The notes: generated by a model not told the origin, from the letters alone. A stretch of DNA of 21,131 bases from a virus (IMGVR_UViG_3300046820_000590:1-21131); one strand, 5' to 3'; positions 1 to 8,111 are shown, counted from the first letter of the stretch. Translations and numbers: made by a program.

Positions 1-861
1 GGTAAACATGCAGACTTTAAACTTCCAGAATGGCTTTATATTTTTATATTGCATCGTGTTTGTGGCTCCGCTATTAATTACTCTACTAAACCTAGTGGAT
101 ACCACAACACTCTCCTCTTCAATCTTCACAAAGCTAAAACGATTGAAGGAATGGTTGAGATTGTAAACAAACATCCTAAACCATTCTACACATCTGTTGG
201 TTATCAATTCCCATCATTTCCTAAACCACCAGTAGGATCAAGTTACAAACGAGGTGGTGACTATTATCTAAGCGAATATGCACCACGTTTGGCTAGAGAT
301 CTTGCAGAGTTCTTAGAAAAAGGTGGTAAGCGTGATCTTCGAGAGATCGGAGATTTCATGTTAAAGTGGAACGTAGAGAATGGTCTTCGTCAATACCATT
401 TCCAATATGCAGCAGTAGTTGCTGATATTGCAGATTGGTATCCACAATACACAAACAAAGAATCTCCATTCTATTATGGAACTAATGCAGTTGAATGCAT
501 CTCTTATTTGGCAAAACCAACTACTAAGATGAAACCAATTGAGTTCTTAGATAAAGTTATGGAGAAGATTTATGAAGACGTTAAGTCATATCCATATAAT
601 GCTGAAGACGTATGCTGTGACTTCATCCGTTGGGTAGAAAACTATGTTCGACCTGGTGCAGATTACAATCATTTAAATTATGATACACTGTGGTCATCAT
701 GCAAAATTAAAGATCATCCATTCGGTAGACAAGAAAATATGTTGAAACTTGGATTGGTGAAAACATTTAATGGTATGAAAGCACATCCATCAGATGATGC
801 AGTTATTAAGGCAGCAGGTTTAACAGTAGAACAATATAAAGAACTATGCAAAACGATTTAA
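1..861 (+). CDS. Amino acid:DNA transferase-like (aGPT-PPlase superfamily) protein, 5' partial
   Basis: The reading frame is open to the first base of the window, so the gene starts upstream; the TTG at 49 is only an internal codon. The C-terminal part holds a Tyr-rich segment with YYGTNAVECISYL, then DVCCDFIRWVENYVRPG. The second stretch resembles the 'DVE-x-x-LCEF-x-KY-x-R' element I associate with the alpha-glutamyl/putrescinyl-thymidine pyrophosphorylase (amino acid:DNA transferase) families of hypermodifying phages. In that family the enzyme replaces the pyrophosphate on an activated hydroxymethyluracil in DNA with an amino acid or polyamine. The neighbour at 846 carries a related element, so the two may be diverged paralogues. 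The gene overlaps the next by 16 bases, which suggests a translationally coupled operon. The assignment is from remembered family patterns, not a search, and the exact clade is uncertain. Confidence 0.5.
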   Translation, partial: GKHADFKLPEWLYIFILHRVCGSAINYSTKPSGYHNTLLFNLHKAKTIEGMVEIVNKHPKPFYTSVGYQFPSFPKPPVGSSYKRGGDYYLSEYAPRLARDLAEFLEKGGKRDLREIGDFMLKWNVENGLRQYHFQYAAVVADIADWYPQYTNKESPFYYGTNAVECISYLAKPTTKMKPIEFLDKVMEKIYEDVKSYPYNAEDVCCDFIRWVENYVRPGADYNHLNYDTLWSSCKIKDHPFGRQENMLKLGLVKTFNGMKAHPSDDAVIKAAGLTVEQYKELCKTI

Positions 862-1829
862 CACAATTTATCGATGAGCCATATGTTAATATCACATATG
901 AGAATACATCTCCAGTTGAATTAAAGAACGGTAAACCAACAGAAAGTTGGATGAAAGACTGGACACAAGAACAACGATTCGAAAAGTTCTTTGAGTGGTG
1001 CCAAGCATTTGATAAGCGCGAAGATAAATTGTTGAAAGAAGACTATCAAATCTTCTCTCATCGTTTACATTGGCATGAGCATCCATTTGTGGATGCAATG
1101 CAACCTATCACAGATAATAAGTTACGTTTATTCTATACACTTGTATTCTCATTTAGTAATGAACATTGGGGAACACTCATGTCATTAATGAATGATGGTA
1201 TCATACTAACGCGTGAATGTTTTAAAACACAACGTCATGCGCGCAACGATCTATTCCAAATCTATTACCCTAAAGGCACGAACGTAAAAGATTGGTTAAT
1301 AGATGGTCCAATGAAAGCTGCAGAAGATATTCATACTATCTTAGATGAACCTGCAAAGATGGGACGACCATTCACAATGATGGAGTTTGCTAAACGTTTA
1401 GAAGCATACTTCAAAGAACATCAAGGTTTTAGAAGTCCACTATATCCATGTAAGAACACCGCACGTTACATGGCATTTGCATATCCACATTTAGTAGACC
1501 CAGAATCTGTGTTGTTTGGTGGTACAGGTCACTTCGATGGCATGCAACAAATCTTCGGTGGTCCAAATTTAAACGGCAAAGTTAAGTACGAGATTGGACC
1601 AAATGGAGAGTTTACAGCGACGAATAAGTATGGTATAATGTGGCTAGAACAAATGAACACATTAGCCAACGATCCTCGCAACCCAATGACTGTGCAAAAG
1701 ATGTTGAACGTAGAAGATAAGACTTGCTTCTTCTACAAGCATATAGCTATTAGTCATGGTGTGAAGTCGCCAACTAAACGAATCCCATATACATGGATTT
1801 TCCCACAAGAATTCAGTCTTAAAAAATGA
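846..1829 (+). CDS. Second amino acid:DNA transferase-like (aGPT-PPlase superfamily) protein
   Basis: A 327-residue protein. Its middle has NTARYMAFAYPHLVDPESVLFG followed by GGTGHFDGMQQIFGG, recalling the 'TDL...WANPGPGA-x-RGL' helical region of aGPT-PPlase/amino acid:DNA transferase proteins. Further on, NVEDKTCFFYKHIAISHGVKSP matches the conserved 'DVE...CEF-x-KY' element near the C-terminus of that family. It starts inside the end of the preceding gene, and its own last four bases hold the next start codon, so it sits in one operon with the SGNH and PLP genes. The known reaction of the family is transfer of an amino acid onto a pyrophosphorylated hydroxymethyl-pyrimidine in DNA. Two such proteins side by side could have different acceptors or form a heteromer; that is inference. 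An unrelated helical protein cannot be excluded without a profile search. Confidence 0.5.
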   Translation: MQNDLTQFIDEPYVNITYENTSPVELKNGKPTESWMKDWTQEQRFEKFFEWCQAFDKREDKLLKEDYQIFSHRLHWHEHPFVDAMQPITDNKLRLFYTLVFSFSNEHWGTLMSLMNDGIILTRECFKTQRHARNDLFQIYYPKGTNVKDWLIDGPMKAAEDIHTILDEPAKMGRPFTMMEFAKRLEAYFKEHQGFRSPLYPCKNTARYMAFAYPHLVDPESVLFGGTGHFDGMQQIFGGPNLNGKVKYEIGPNGEFTATNKYGIMWLEQMNTLANDPRNPMTVQKMLNVEDKTCFFYKHIAISHGVKSPTKRIPYTWIFPQEFSLKK

Positions 1830-2809
1830 AAATACTAACTAATCCAATTAGTAACATTCCTCAATTAAAAAATTCACACGTACTAGGTTGGTCGTTAGTA
1901 TGGGCAGATCAATTAGATGCAGCTATCGATCATAAGTGTTCTCCTAATATTGCTAATGCATCAGTTGTTTATATCGAGCATGGTGTAAACTTTGGTGGTA
2001 CACTAAATTTATTTGGAGGTGCAACTAAAGAGATTTTCGATAGAATTAATAGAGTTGCTGCACATCCAAATGTAGTGTCATTAGATTTTGATATGCCTGC
2101 ATGGGGAGAACAACTTAAGAAACGTATCGGTGCACCTACAACTTATGTAGGAATTACTGAACAATGGTGTGATGCACTAACTAAACGTCTAAGCACTATT
2201 CAATCTGTAAAACAAGAAGACTTATTAGGTGTGTCAAGCAAGTTCGATGGTATCTCTGTTGGTGATTCTCATACACCAGCATTCTCATGCTCAAGCGATA
2301 TCGTTCTACGCGAAAACGGTAAAACATTATATGGTACATTAAAGCGTGGATTAATTACTGAATTCAGAGGATTAAAACCTTTTGGCAATATTACATTTTG
2401 TTATGGTTCTATTGATGTACGTCATCATATTCTCCGCCATCAGAATTTTAATTTAGATGACATGTTAGATGAGTATGTAAGACAAGCAGTCATGATTCAG
2501 AAAGAACATAAGTGCGACATCTCATTTACAACTCCAGTACCAGTTGAATACGAAGAACGTAGATTACCAAAGACTGGTTATTTTAAAGGTACTCCATTTT
2601 TTGGATCAAGACAAGAACGTTTAGACCTTACATACCGAATTGTTGAAGGACTAAATAAAAGAAAGGTGAATGTAATCCAACCGCCTGAAGAATGGTACAA
2701 AATGGATGGTGAGAAGTACGCTAAGACTTATATGGAAAACGGATCGAGCGTTCATATCTCTCCACAATATTATAGAAGAAAAGACTGGGGAAATACGTGT
2801 TTAGCATAA
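1826..2809 (+). CDS. SGNH/GDSL-hydrolase-like protein in the hypermodification cassette
   Basis: A 327-residue protein. Residues 146-149 read GDSH, the block I motif of SGNH hydrolases with Ser148 as candidate nucleophile. Residues 193-201 read YGSIDVRHH, resembling the Gly/Asn-bearing oxyanion-hole blocks, and the C-terminus has a candidate catalytic His310 in SSVHISPQYY. The usual Asp three residues before that His is not evident (Ser307 is there), so catalysis may differ or be lost. The first 130 or so residues are not part of the SGNH core and I do not recognise them. No signal peptide is seen, which suits a cytoplasmic role. Start and stop codons overlap both neighbours, placing it between the transferase-like and PLP genes. 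It may trim or transfer an acyl, amino-acyl or sugar group on a modified base; that role is inferred from context only. Confidence 0.6.
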   Translation: MKILTNPISNIPQLKNSHVLGWSLVWADQLDAAIDHKCSPNIANASVVYIEHGVNFGGTLNLFGGATKEIFDRINRVAAHPNVVSLDFDMPAWGEQLKKRIGAPTTYVGITEQWCDALTKRLSTIQSVKQEDLLGVSSKFDGISVGDSHTPAFSCSSDIVLRENGKTLYGTLKRGLITEFRGLKPFGNITFCYGSIDVRHHILRHQNFNLDDMLDEYVRQAVMIQKEHKCDISFTTPVPVEYEERRLPKTGYFKGTPFFGSRQERLDLTYRIVEGLNKRKVNVIQPPEEWYKMDGEKYAKTYMENGSSVHISPQYYRRKDWGNTCLA

Positions 2810-3747
2810 CAGAAGATACAGGCAACAAAGACATTCCTATGGGAATGGATCGACAAGAAGCAAATGATTATTACATGGAAATGTGGGGAACATTTAATTC
2901 TAAAGTTGCAGACCCAGTAGTAGAACAATACGGTGATAAATACATCCTCCGTGCAGATCTTGCACCAGGTGGACTAAAATCTTTTGGTGGTGAAAGAGTT
3001 ATTGCTGAATGTAAATACGACACATTAACATATTGTGCACCTCGGCAAGGTCATGCTATGGATGCAATCTCTATGCTCGCTGAAATGTACAATAAGAAAG
3101 TCGTATTCTTTTGTCCATCTTCTAAACGAGTATCTGACCATCAAGGAGCATTGTTCTCGTATCCTCACGTTGACATGCGCTTCGTTAGGATTGCAGCAAT
3201 GCCAGTTTTAAATCAGTACGCTAAGAATTGGGCTAAAGAAAACAATGCACAATATCTTCCGCTTGGTTTAAAGAATATGCCAATGGTTACAGCAGGACTT
3301 GTGAACATGGCGAATAAGATAACTAAACAGTTAGGCAAAGAACCTACACAAATTTGGTGTGCAGTGTCAACAGGAACTATGACACGTGCATTACAAATCG
3401 GTTGGCCATCAGCAGAAGCACATGGTGTTGCAGTAGCACGTAACATCCATAAAGGCGAAATCGGAGATGCAAAAGTTGTTTCAGCAATTATGCCATTTCT
3501 TAAAGCATATAAAACAAAACATGCATTACCATTCCCTACTACAGCAGCTTATGATGCTAAAGCTTGGGATTTATTCGTAGAGCATGGAAAACCTGGTTCG
3601 ATCTTCATCAACGTTGGATCAGACGAACACATTAACCGTAACTTGCAATCAGTAGACATTGACAACATTAATAGCTACAGAGAATGGCATGATATGGAAG
3701 ATTTAAAACGTAACAGAGCATTTAAAAACAGTGTACATACAGTGTAA
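2797..3747 (+). CDS. Fold-type II PLP-dependent enzyme (tryptophan-synthase-beta/cysteine-synthase-like)
   Basis: A 316-residue protein with candidate Schiff-base Lys61 in GGLKSFGGERV. A Rossmann-like strand (KKVVFFCPSS) follows, then STGTMTRAL, which fits the Gly/Ser/Thr-rich phosphate-binding loop of the tryptophan-synthase-beta superfamily. The C-terminus ends in FINVGSDEH. The start is a GTG at 2797 with a GGGGA element just upstream, inside the end of the preceding gene; an ATG at codon 15 is the alternative. In phages that hypermodify thymidine, a PLP enzyme works after the amino acid:DNA transferase, for example by decarboxylating an amino acid already attached to the base. The position directly after transferase-like genes supports that role here. 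The substrate cannot be told from sequence, and a free amino acid is also possible. Confidence 0.7.
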   Translation: MFSITEDTGNKDIPMGMDRQEANDYYMEMWGTFNSKVADPVVEQYGDKYILRADLAPGGLKSFGGERVIAECKYDTLTYCAPRQGHAMDAISMLAEMYNKKVVFFCPSSKRVSDHQGALFSYPHVDMRFVRIAAMPVLNQYAKNWAKENNAQYLPLGLKNMPMVTAGLVNMANKITKQLGKEPTQIWCAVSTGTMTRALQIGWPSAEAHGVAVARNIHKGEIGDAKVVSAIMPFLKAYKTKHALPFPTTAAYDAKAWDLFVEHGKPGSIFINVGSDEHINRNLQSVDIDNINSYREWHDMEDLKRNRAFKNSVHTV

Positions 3748-3760
3748 AATGTGGTATAAT
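3732..3760 (+). promoter_or_regulatory. Sigma70-like early/middle promoter before uvsX
   Basis: TGTACA at 3732-3737, 17 bases, then TATAAT at 3755-3760 preceded by TGTGG (an extended -10). It overlaps the stop codon of the PLP gene and lies 24 bases before the uvsX start. The same architecture occurs at 8270 and 9263, which makes chance unlikely. Confidence 0.75.
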
Positions 3761-3783
3761 AATACTTTAGCTAGGAGCAAAAC

Positions 3784-4848
3784 ATGGGATTAATGGATAA
3801 ACTTAAGAAGAACTCGAAGATCGAATTCACTTCGCCTCTCGAGGAATCAAAGTTCTTCGGCAATAAGGATGTCATCTCGACACCTGTGCCAATGATTAAC
3901 GTAGCACTTGGTGGTCGTCTCGATGGTGGTCTCACACCAGGTTTGACAGTACTTGCTGGTCCAAGTAAACACTTCAAGACAGCATTCTCTTTGCTGATGG
4001 CAAAAGCATACATGGATAAGTACGAAGATGCAGTCATGTTATTCTATGATTCAGAATTTGGTACACCACAAGCATATTTCGATTCGTTTGGTATTGACAA
4101 GTCTCGTGTACTTCATACTCCTATCACTGACGTTGAGCAACTAAAGTTTGATGTAGTATCACAACTAAACAACCTAACACGTGGCGAAAAAGTTATTATC
4201 GTCATCGATTCTGTGGGTAACTTAGCATCTAAGAAAGAACTCGAAGATGCATTGAATGAAAAATCTGTGGCAGATATGTCACGTGCTAAAGCACTTAAAG
4301 GTTTGTTCCGTATGATTACTCCTTACTTGACTATGAAAGATGTACCAATGGTCGTAGTGAATCATACGTATATGGAAATTGGTATGTTCCCTAAAGCTGT
4401 TGTCTCTGGTGGTACAGGCATTTATTACTCAGCTGATACAATTTGGATCTTAGGCCGTCAACAAGATAAAGACGGTACAGAGATCAAAGGTTACCACTTC
4501 ATCATCAACGTTGAGAAGAGTCGTTATGTTAAAGAAAAATCTAAAATCCCTGTATCTGTTTCTTTCGAGGGTGGAATTCAGCGTTATAGCGGGTTGCTTG
4601 ATATTGCTTTGGCTGGTAATTTCGTTGGTAAACCTAATAACGGGTGGTATCAAAAAATCGATCGAGAAACAGGTGAGTTCCTCGGCACAAAAGTACGAGA
4701 GAAGGACACGCTCAATCAAGAATTCTGGGCAGACTTACTAGATTCTGAAGAATTCCAACAGTACATCATCGACTCATTCCAAGTTGGTAGCGGTAAAATG
4801 TATCAACAACCTGAACAAGAAGAAGAATTAGAAGATGATCACGCATGA
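3784..4848 (+). CDS. uvsX: UvsX-type RecA-like recombinase
   Basis: A RecA-superfamily strand-exchange protein of 354 residues, close to the usual UvsX length. Walker A is GPSKHFKT at 59-66, the UvsX form of the P-loop in which Ser-Lys precedes the terminal Lys-Thr. Walker B lies at KVIIVIDSVGN, and a Gly-rich segment (SGGTGIYYSADTIW) corresponds to the DNA-binding loop region. The C-terminus is strongly acidic. In T4 it forms the presynaptic filament with UvsY and gp32 and drives recombination-dependent replication; the replicative helicase follows here after one small gene. An AGGAGC element sits just before the ATG and the gene has its own promoter. The last 14 bases overlap the next gene. 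Confidence 0.95.
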   Translation: MGLMDKLKKNSKIEFTSPLEESKFFGNKDVISTPVPMINVALGGRLDGGLTPGLTVLAGPSKHFKTAFSLLMAKAYMDKYEDAVMLFYDSEFGTPQAYFDSFGIDKSRVLHTPITDVEQLKFDVVSQLNNLTRGEKVIIVIDSVGNLASKKELEDALNEKSVADMSRAKALKGLFRMITPYLTMKDVPMVVVNHTYMEIGMFPKAVVSGGTGIYYSADTIWILGRQQDKDGTEIKGYHFIINVEKSRYVKEKSKIPVSVSFEGGIQRYSGLLDIALAGNFVGKPNNGWYQKIDRETGEFLGTKVREKDTLNQEFWADLLDSEEFQQYIIDSFQVGSGKMYQQPEQEEELEDDHA

Positions 4849-5179
4849 TAGTTACACCTTCGTCGAACATAAAGGCGAAGAAGATTGGTACGTTAAGCTA
4901 AAACAAGGCGACTACAAAGACGTCATCTACAAATACGGTAGAATTGAAGTAGAAGAAGATGACGTCGAAGAATCTGCTAAACTAAAATTCCAATTCAAAG
5001 TGGCAAAAATCCCGCAAGAATTGGAAATGACAGAGGAAGAGTTGCAAGAAGACTTAACATTCTTAAATCTATTAGGTGACGTTCTTACGCATATCATCGA
5101 AGATGCTATGGAAACAGGCAAATATAAATTAGGACAAAATGATAAGCCAACTGATTCTGAATCAACTGTGCACGAATGA
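4835..5179 (+). CDS. Small acidic hypothetical protein between uvsX and the helicase gene
   Basis: A 114-residue protein that I cannot assign. It is very acidic, has alternating charged segments (a Glu/Asp run around residue 40) and a predicted helical C-terminal half. It overlaps uvsX by 14 bases at its 5' end and the helicase gene by 41 bases at its 3' end, so it is translated as part of the replication-recombination operon. The position suggests an accessory role with UvsX or the helicase, but nothing in the sequence shows this. The ribosome binding site is only a weak AGAAG-like run inside uvsX. Confidence 0.75.
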   Translation: MITHDSYTFVEHKGEEDWYVKLKQGDYKDVIYKYGRIEVEEDDVEESAKLKFQFKVAKIPQELEMTEEELQEDLTFLNLLGDVLTHIIEDAMETGKYKLGQNDKPTDSESTVHE

Positions 5180-6527
5180 AGAGTTTGTTAGACGTGCTCT
5201 TCCTTTCTTAAAGCCAGAGTACTTCGAAAGAAGTGAGAAACTACTGTTCGCAGTGGTGTCTCACTTTGTGGACAAATATAATACAGTACCAACTGAAGCA
5301 GCATTAAAACTTGAACTACAAAAGATCCCTAATCTTTCTAACGAGATCATGGATCAAGTATCTGCTGCGTACAAAGCAGAACCCGTTGATATCCAATGGA
5401 TGCTAGATGAAACTGAAAAGTTTTGCCAAGATCGTTCGATCTACTTGGCAATTATGGAATCCATTCAAATTATTGATGGTAAACATAAGGAGCTTTCTAA
5501 CAATGCAATTCCAGATATCCTATCTAAAGCTTTGGGCGTTAGCTTTGATACTAACATTGGTCATGACTATATTGACTCTTCCGACTCGCGTTATGACTTC
5601 TATCATAAAGTTGAGGGGCGTTTGCCTTTTGACTTGGACTTCTTTAACAAGATCACTAAAGGCGGTTTGCCAAATAAGACTCTCAACATTATTCTTGCTG
5701 GTACTGGTGTTGGTAAGTCATTATTCATGTGTCATATGGCTGGCTCGTCACTAGTACAAGGTAAAAATGTACTATACATAACCATGGAAATGGCAGAAGA
5801 ACGTATCGCTGAACGTATCGATGCAAACTTGATGAACATTCCAATTGACCAACTTGAGCAGTTACCTAAAGCTGTGTACGATCAAAAGATTCAAAAGATT
5901 GGACAAAAGAATATTGGTAAGTTAATCATTAAAGAATATCCAACTGGAGCTGCCCACGTTGGGCACTTTAGAGCATTAATTAATGAACTTAAACTTAAGA
6001 AGAACTTTAAACCAGATATCATCTTTATTGATTACCTTAATATCTGTGCCTCATCGCGTGTTAAAGGATTGGGTGGATCAATTAATACTTACTCATACGT
6101 TAAGGCGATCGCAGAAGAAATGCGTGGCTTTGCGGTCGAAAACAACTGTCCAATCGTATCCGCGACTCAGACGACTCGTTCTGGTTATTCAAATACGGAT
6201 GTTGGTTTGGAAGACACGTCGGAAAGTTTCGGCTTGCCTGCGACAGCGGACTTCATGTTCGCAGTCATCTCAACAGAAGAATTAGAGAAACTTGGCCAAC
6301 TTATGGTTAAGCAATTGAAGAATCGATATAATGATCCTACATTCCATAAGAGATTCATCATTGGTGTTGATCGTGCTAGAATGAAACTATATGATGTTGA
6401 AGCAAGCGCACAAACTTTGATTGATGATGCTGCACATGTAGCAACTAAACAAGAAGATAAACCATTAAACACATTCGGTGATAGAGAAAAACCATCGAAA
6501 GATTTTGGAAGTTTTACATATGATTGA
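5139..6527 (+). CDS. 41: DnaB-like replicative helicase, T4 gp41 type
   Basis: A 462-residue hexameric-helicase homologue. The N-terminal domain (about 1-130) begins MISQLILNQL, which lines up with the N-terminus I recall for T4 gp41 and supports this start despite the 41-base overlap with the gene before. The RecA-like C-terminal domain has Walker A GTGVGKS at 188-194, a Walker B segment IIFIDYLNIC near 300, and a downstream SATQTTR segment typical of DnaB helicases (motif H3). The protein should unwind the fork 5' to 3' and work with a primase that is not in this window. It ends with the start codon of the next gene embedded in its last codons. Confidence 0.93.
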   Translation: MISQLILNQLCTNEEFVRRALPFLKPEYFERSEKLLFAVVSHFVDKYNTVPTEAALKLELQKIPNLSNEIMDQVSAAYKAEPVDIQWMLDETEKFCQDRSIYLAIMESIQIIDGKHKELSNNAIPDILSKALGVSFDTNIGHDYIDSSDSRYDFYHKVEGRLPFDLDFFNKITKGGLPNKTLNIILAGTGVGKSLFMCHMAGSSLVQGKNVLYITMEMAEERIAERIDANLMNIPIDQLEQLPKAVYDQKIQKIGQKNIGKLIIKEYPTGAAHVGHFRALINELKLKKNFKPDIIFIDYLNICASSRVKGLGGSINTYSYVKAIAEEMRGFAVENNCPIVSATQTTRSGYSNTDVGLEDTSESFGLPATADFMFAVISTEELEKLGQLMVKQLKNRYNDPTFHKRFIIGVDRARMKLYDVEASAQTLIDDAAHVATKQEDKPLNTFGDREKPSKDFGSFTYD

Positions 6528-6756
6528 TAATGATATTCCAGGCATCGATATCGATGTCTTAGAAAATGAAGAGATGTGGGCTCAAAGAGCAATTGACTAC
6601 CGTGGTAAAGGTAAATACAAAGTAAGTTATTACAACAGTGGGCAAATGGTAGTTTTTAAATGGTTTGACACATTCGCAGAAGCAACAGACTTCTGTGTCT
6701 ATCATGTCAAAACAAATGATGTAATCGAAGTGAAATGGTATCCAAATGAAAGTTAA
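6520..6756 (+). CDS. Small hypothetical protein
   Basis: A 78-residue acidic protein of unknown function. I chose the ATG at 6520, which overlaps the helicase stop codon and has GGAAG nine bases upstream; an in-frame upstream ATG at 6478 lies deep in the helicase gene and has no better ribosome site. The sequence alternates short strands and a helix (KYKVSYYNSGQMVVFKWFDT, then an EATDFCVYH helix), suggesting a compact alpha/beta fold. Its 3' end overlaps the thyX start. Confidence 0.7.
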   Translation: MIDNDIPGIDIDVLENEEMWAQRAIDYRGKGKYKVSYYNSGQMVVFKWFDTFAEATDFCVYHVKTNDVIEVKWYPNES

Positions 6757-7435
6757 ATTAGTATCGTATAGCAAACCAAGTCGCGAGTTTTATGACGAAG
6801 GTTTGATGGATGTGCAAGATCTTATTGCGTTTTGTGCTCGTGTAAGTAACCCAACAAACCAATTTAATAGCGGTACATCTGAGAAGTTGATTAAATATCT
6901 TATCAACAACCAGCATTGGTCTCCGCTTGAAATGGTAAGTGCTTGTATGGAGATTACTACTACACGTGATATCGCTCGTCAGATCTTACGTCATCGTTCA
7001 TTCTCATTCCAAGAATTTAGTCAACGATATTCAGATCCAACTGCACAGTTAGACGAAGCATTCGTGTTACGAGAAGCTAGGTTTCAAGACACTAAGAATC
7101 GTCAGAATAGTGTAGAACTCGATATGAACGACGAGGCTCAACGACTATTGGCTATCGAATGGGAACGTGCTCAGAAGCGTGTTCTATTCTCTGTTAAACA
7201 AGAATATGAATGGGCTATTAAGAATGGTATCGCCAAAGAACAAGCACGTGCTGTTCTACCAGAAGGTTTGACTGTAAGTCGTATGTACATGAACGGCACT
7301 TTACGTTCATGGATCCACTTTATTGAACTTCGTTCGGGTAACGGTACACAAAAAGAACATAGAGAAGTCGCAGTAGCAATCGCTAAATGTATTGCAGAGA
7401 TTTTCCCTATGGCTAGCGACTTAACAGGAAAATAA
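6746..7435 (+). CDS. thyX: Flavin-dependent thymidylate synthase ThyX
   Basis: Makes dTMP from dUMP using methylenetetrahydrofolate, FAD and NAD(P)H. The 229-residue length is typical. The diagnostic motif RHRSFSFQEFS (residues 82-92, RHR-x7-S) is intact, followed by QRYS; the C-terminal segment with LRSGNGTQKEHRE carries the usual substrate-binding Arg and Gln/His residues. It overlaps the gene before by 11 bases and is followed one base later by the aldolase gene. It should supply thymidylate during phage replication. In a phage that may carry modified thymine, a ThyX with altered output (hydroxymethyl-dUMP) can be imagined, but the visible motif is that of an ordinary ThyX. Confidence 0.95.
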   Translation: MKVKLVSYSKPSREFYDEGLMDVQDLIAFCARVSNPTNQFNSGTSEKLIKYLINNQHWSPLEMVSACMEITTTRDIARQILRHRSFSFQEFSQRYSDPTAQLDEAFVLREARFQDTKNRQNSVELDMNDEAQRLLAIEWERAQKRVLFSVKQEYEWAIKNGIAKEQARAVLPEGLTVSRMYMNGTLRSWIHFIELRSGNGTQKEHREVAVAIAKCIAEIFPMASDLTGK

Positions 7436-7436
7436 T

Positions 7437-8090
7437 ATGTTAGAAACTATATGCGATATTATGGTTGACGCTTATAAGCGTAATTGGATTACAAGTCGAG
7501 ATGGTAACGTAAGTATTCGCCACCACGATAGAGACCATTTTTATATTACACCAAGTGGTATCCGTAAACAAACATTGCAACCAGACCAATTTAAAAAGAT
7601 TGCAATCCATAAAAGCATCAACAGTGGATGTGGAACTGCATCATTTAATTATAGTTGGGAGGAAGTAGAATACACTGACATTAGTGCAAAGCTAAAACCA
7701 AGTGGAGAAATGCCTCTACACTTTGGTTTACAAAAAGAAATGGGTCAGCACAAAGACGATGTTAGAGTTGTAGTTCATGTGCATCCAACATACTGTATTG
7801 CTGCTATGCATGCAGGTATCGATCTAAGTACAATTAGCGATGCATTTCCGGAACTTAATCGATATACACGTGTAGCACCTAACGTAGGTGATGTACCACC
7901 AATTAGTCAAGAACTTGCAGACCAGTGTCATACAAATTTAAAGTTAGATAGAGATGGTAATGTAGCTTATGACATCGTAGGCATCAAAGGACATGGTGTG
8001 GTTGCTATTGATACCAGTCCATGGAGAGCATATGAGCACATTGAGCGCTTAGAACACATCTGTAAGATAGTACTAGCTTCAGGAAAATAA
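7437..8090 (+). CDS. Class II aldolase/adducin-family enzyme
   Basis: A 217-residue protein with the full zinc-aldolase active-site set: GNVS at 23-26 and PSG at 39-41 (phosphate binding), PSGEMPLH with Glu91 as the catalytic acid/base, HVHP at 114-117 giving two zinc His residues, and KGHG at 184-187 giving the third. The family includes fuculose-phosphate and rhamnulose-phosphate aldolases, ribulose-phosphate 4-epimerase and methylthioribulose-phosphate dehydratase; I cannot choose between them. AGGA lies seven bases before the ATG, right behind the thyX stop, so both genes share a transcript that ends at the terminator near 8150. An intact class II aldolase in a phage is unusual and suggests a role in nucleotide, sugar or base-modifier metabolism. 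Confidence 0.9.
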   Translation: MLETICDIMVDAYKRNWITSRDGNVSIRHHDRDHFYITPSGIRKQTLQPDQFKKIAIHKSINSGCGTASFNYSWEEVEYTDISAKLKPSGEMPLHFGLQKEMGQHKDDVRVVVHVHPTYCIAAMHAGIDLSTISDAFPELNRYTRVAPNVGDVPPISQELADQCHTNLKLDRDGNVAYDIVGIKGHGVVAIDTSPWRAYEHIERLEHICKIVLASGK

Positions 8091-8095
8091 ACTCA

Positions 8096-8111
8096 ACCAG
8101 GAACTCCTGGT
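8096..8111 (+). other. Small perfect hairpin after the aldolase gene
   Basis: ACCAGG, loop AACT, CCTGGT: a six-base-pair perfect stem five bases after the aldolase stop. No T run follows, so it is not a terminator by itself. It may be a 3'-end stabiliser or a processing signal. Confidence 0.4.

Noticed and set aside
49-51. TTG as the start of the first gene
   Set aside because: The frame is open to base 1 and the upstream residues fit the protein, so the gene simply continues outside the window.
1611-1639. TTTACA, 17 bases, TATAAT inside the second transferase-like gene, resembling the three early promoters
   Set aside because: It lies deep in a coding region, with the nearest downstream start about 190 bases away, and lacks the exact TGTACA of the three good copies. 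Chance in AT-rich DNA is enough to explain it.
4511-4741. A + strand frame inside uvsX in another phase
   Set aside because: It has no ribosome site, lies wholly within a well-conserved recombinase gene, and shows no local change in codon use, unlike the inner frame at 19730.
6185-6592. A minus-strand frame of 135 codons over the end of the helicase gene
   Set aside because: It is antisense to a clear helicase, has no upstream promoter or ribosome site and no recognisable domain. All minus-strand frames here look like shadows.
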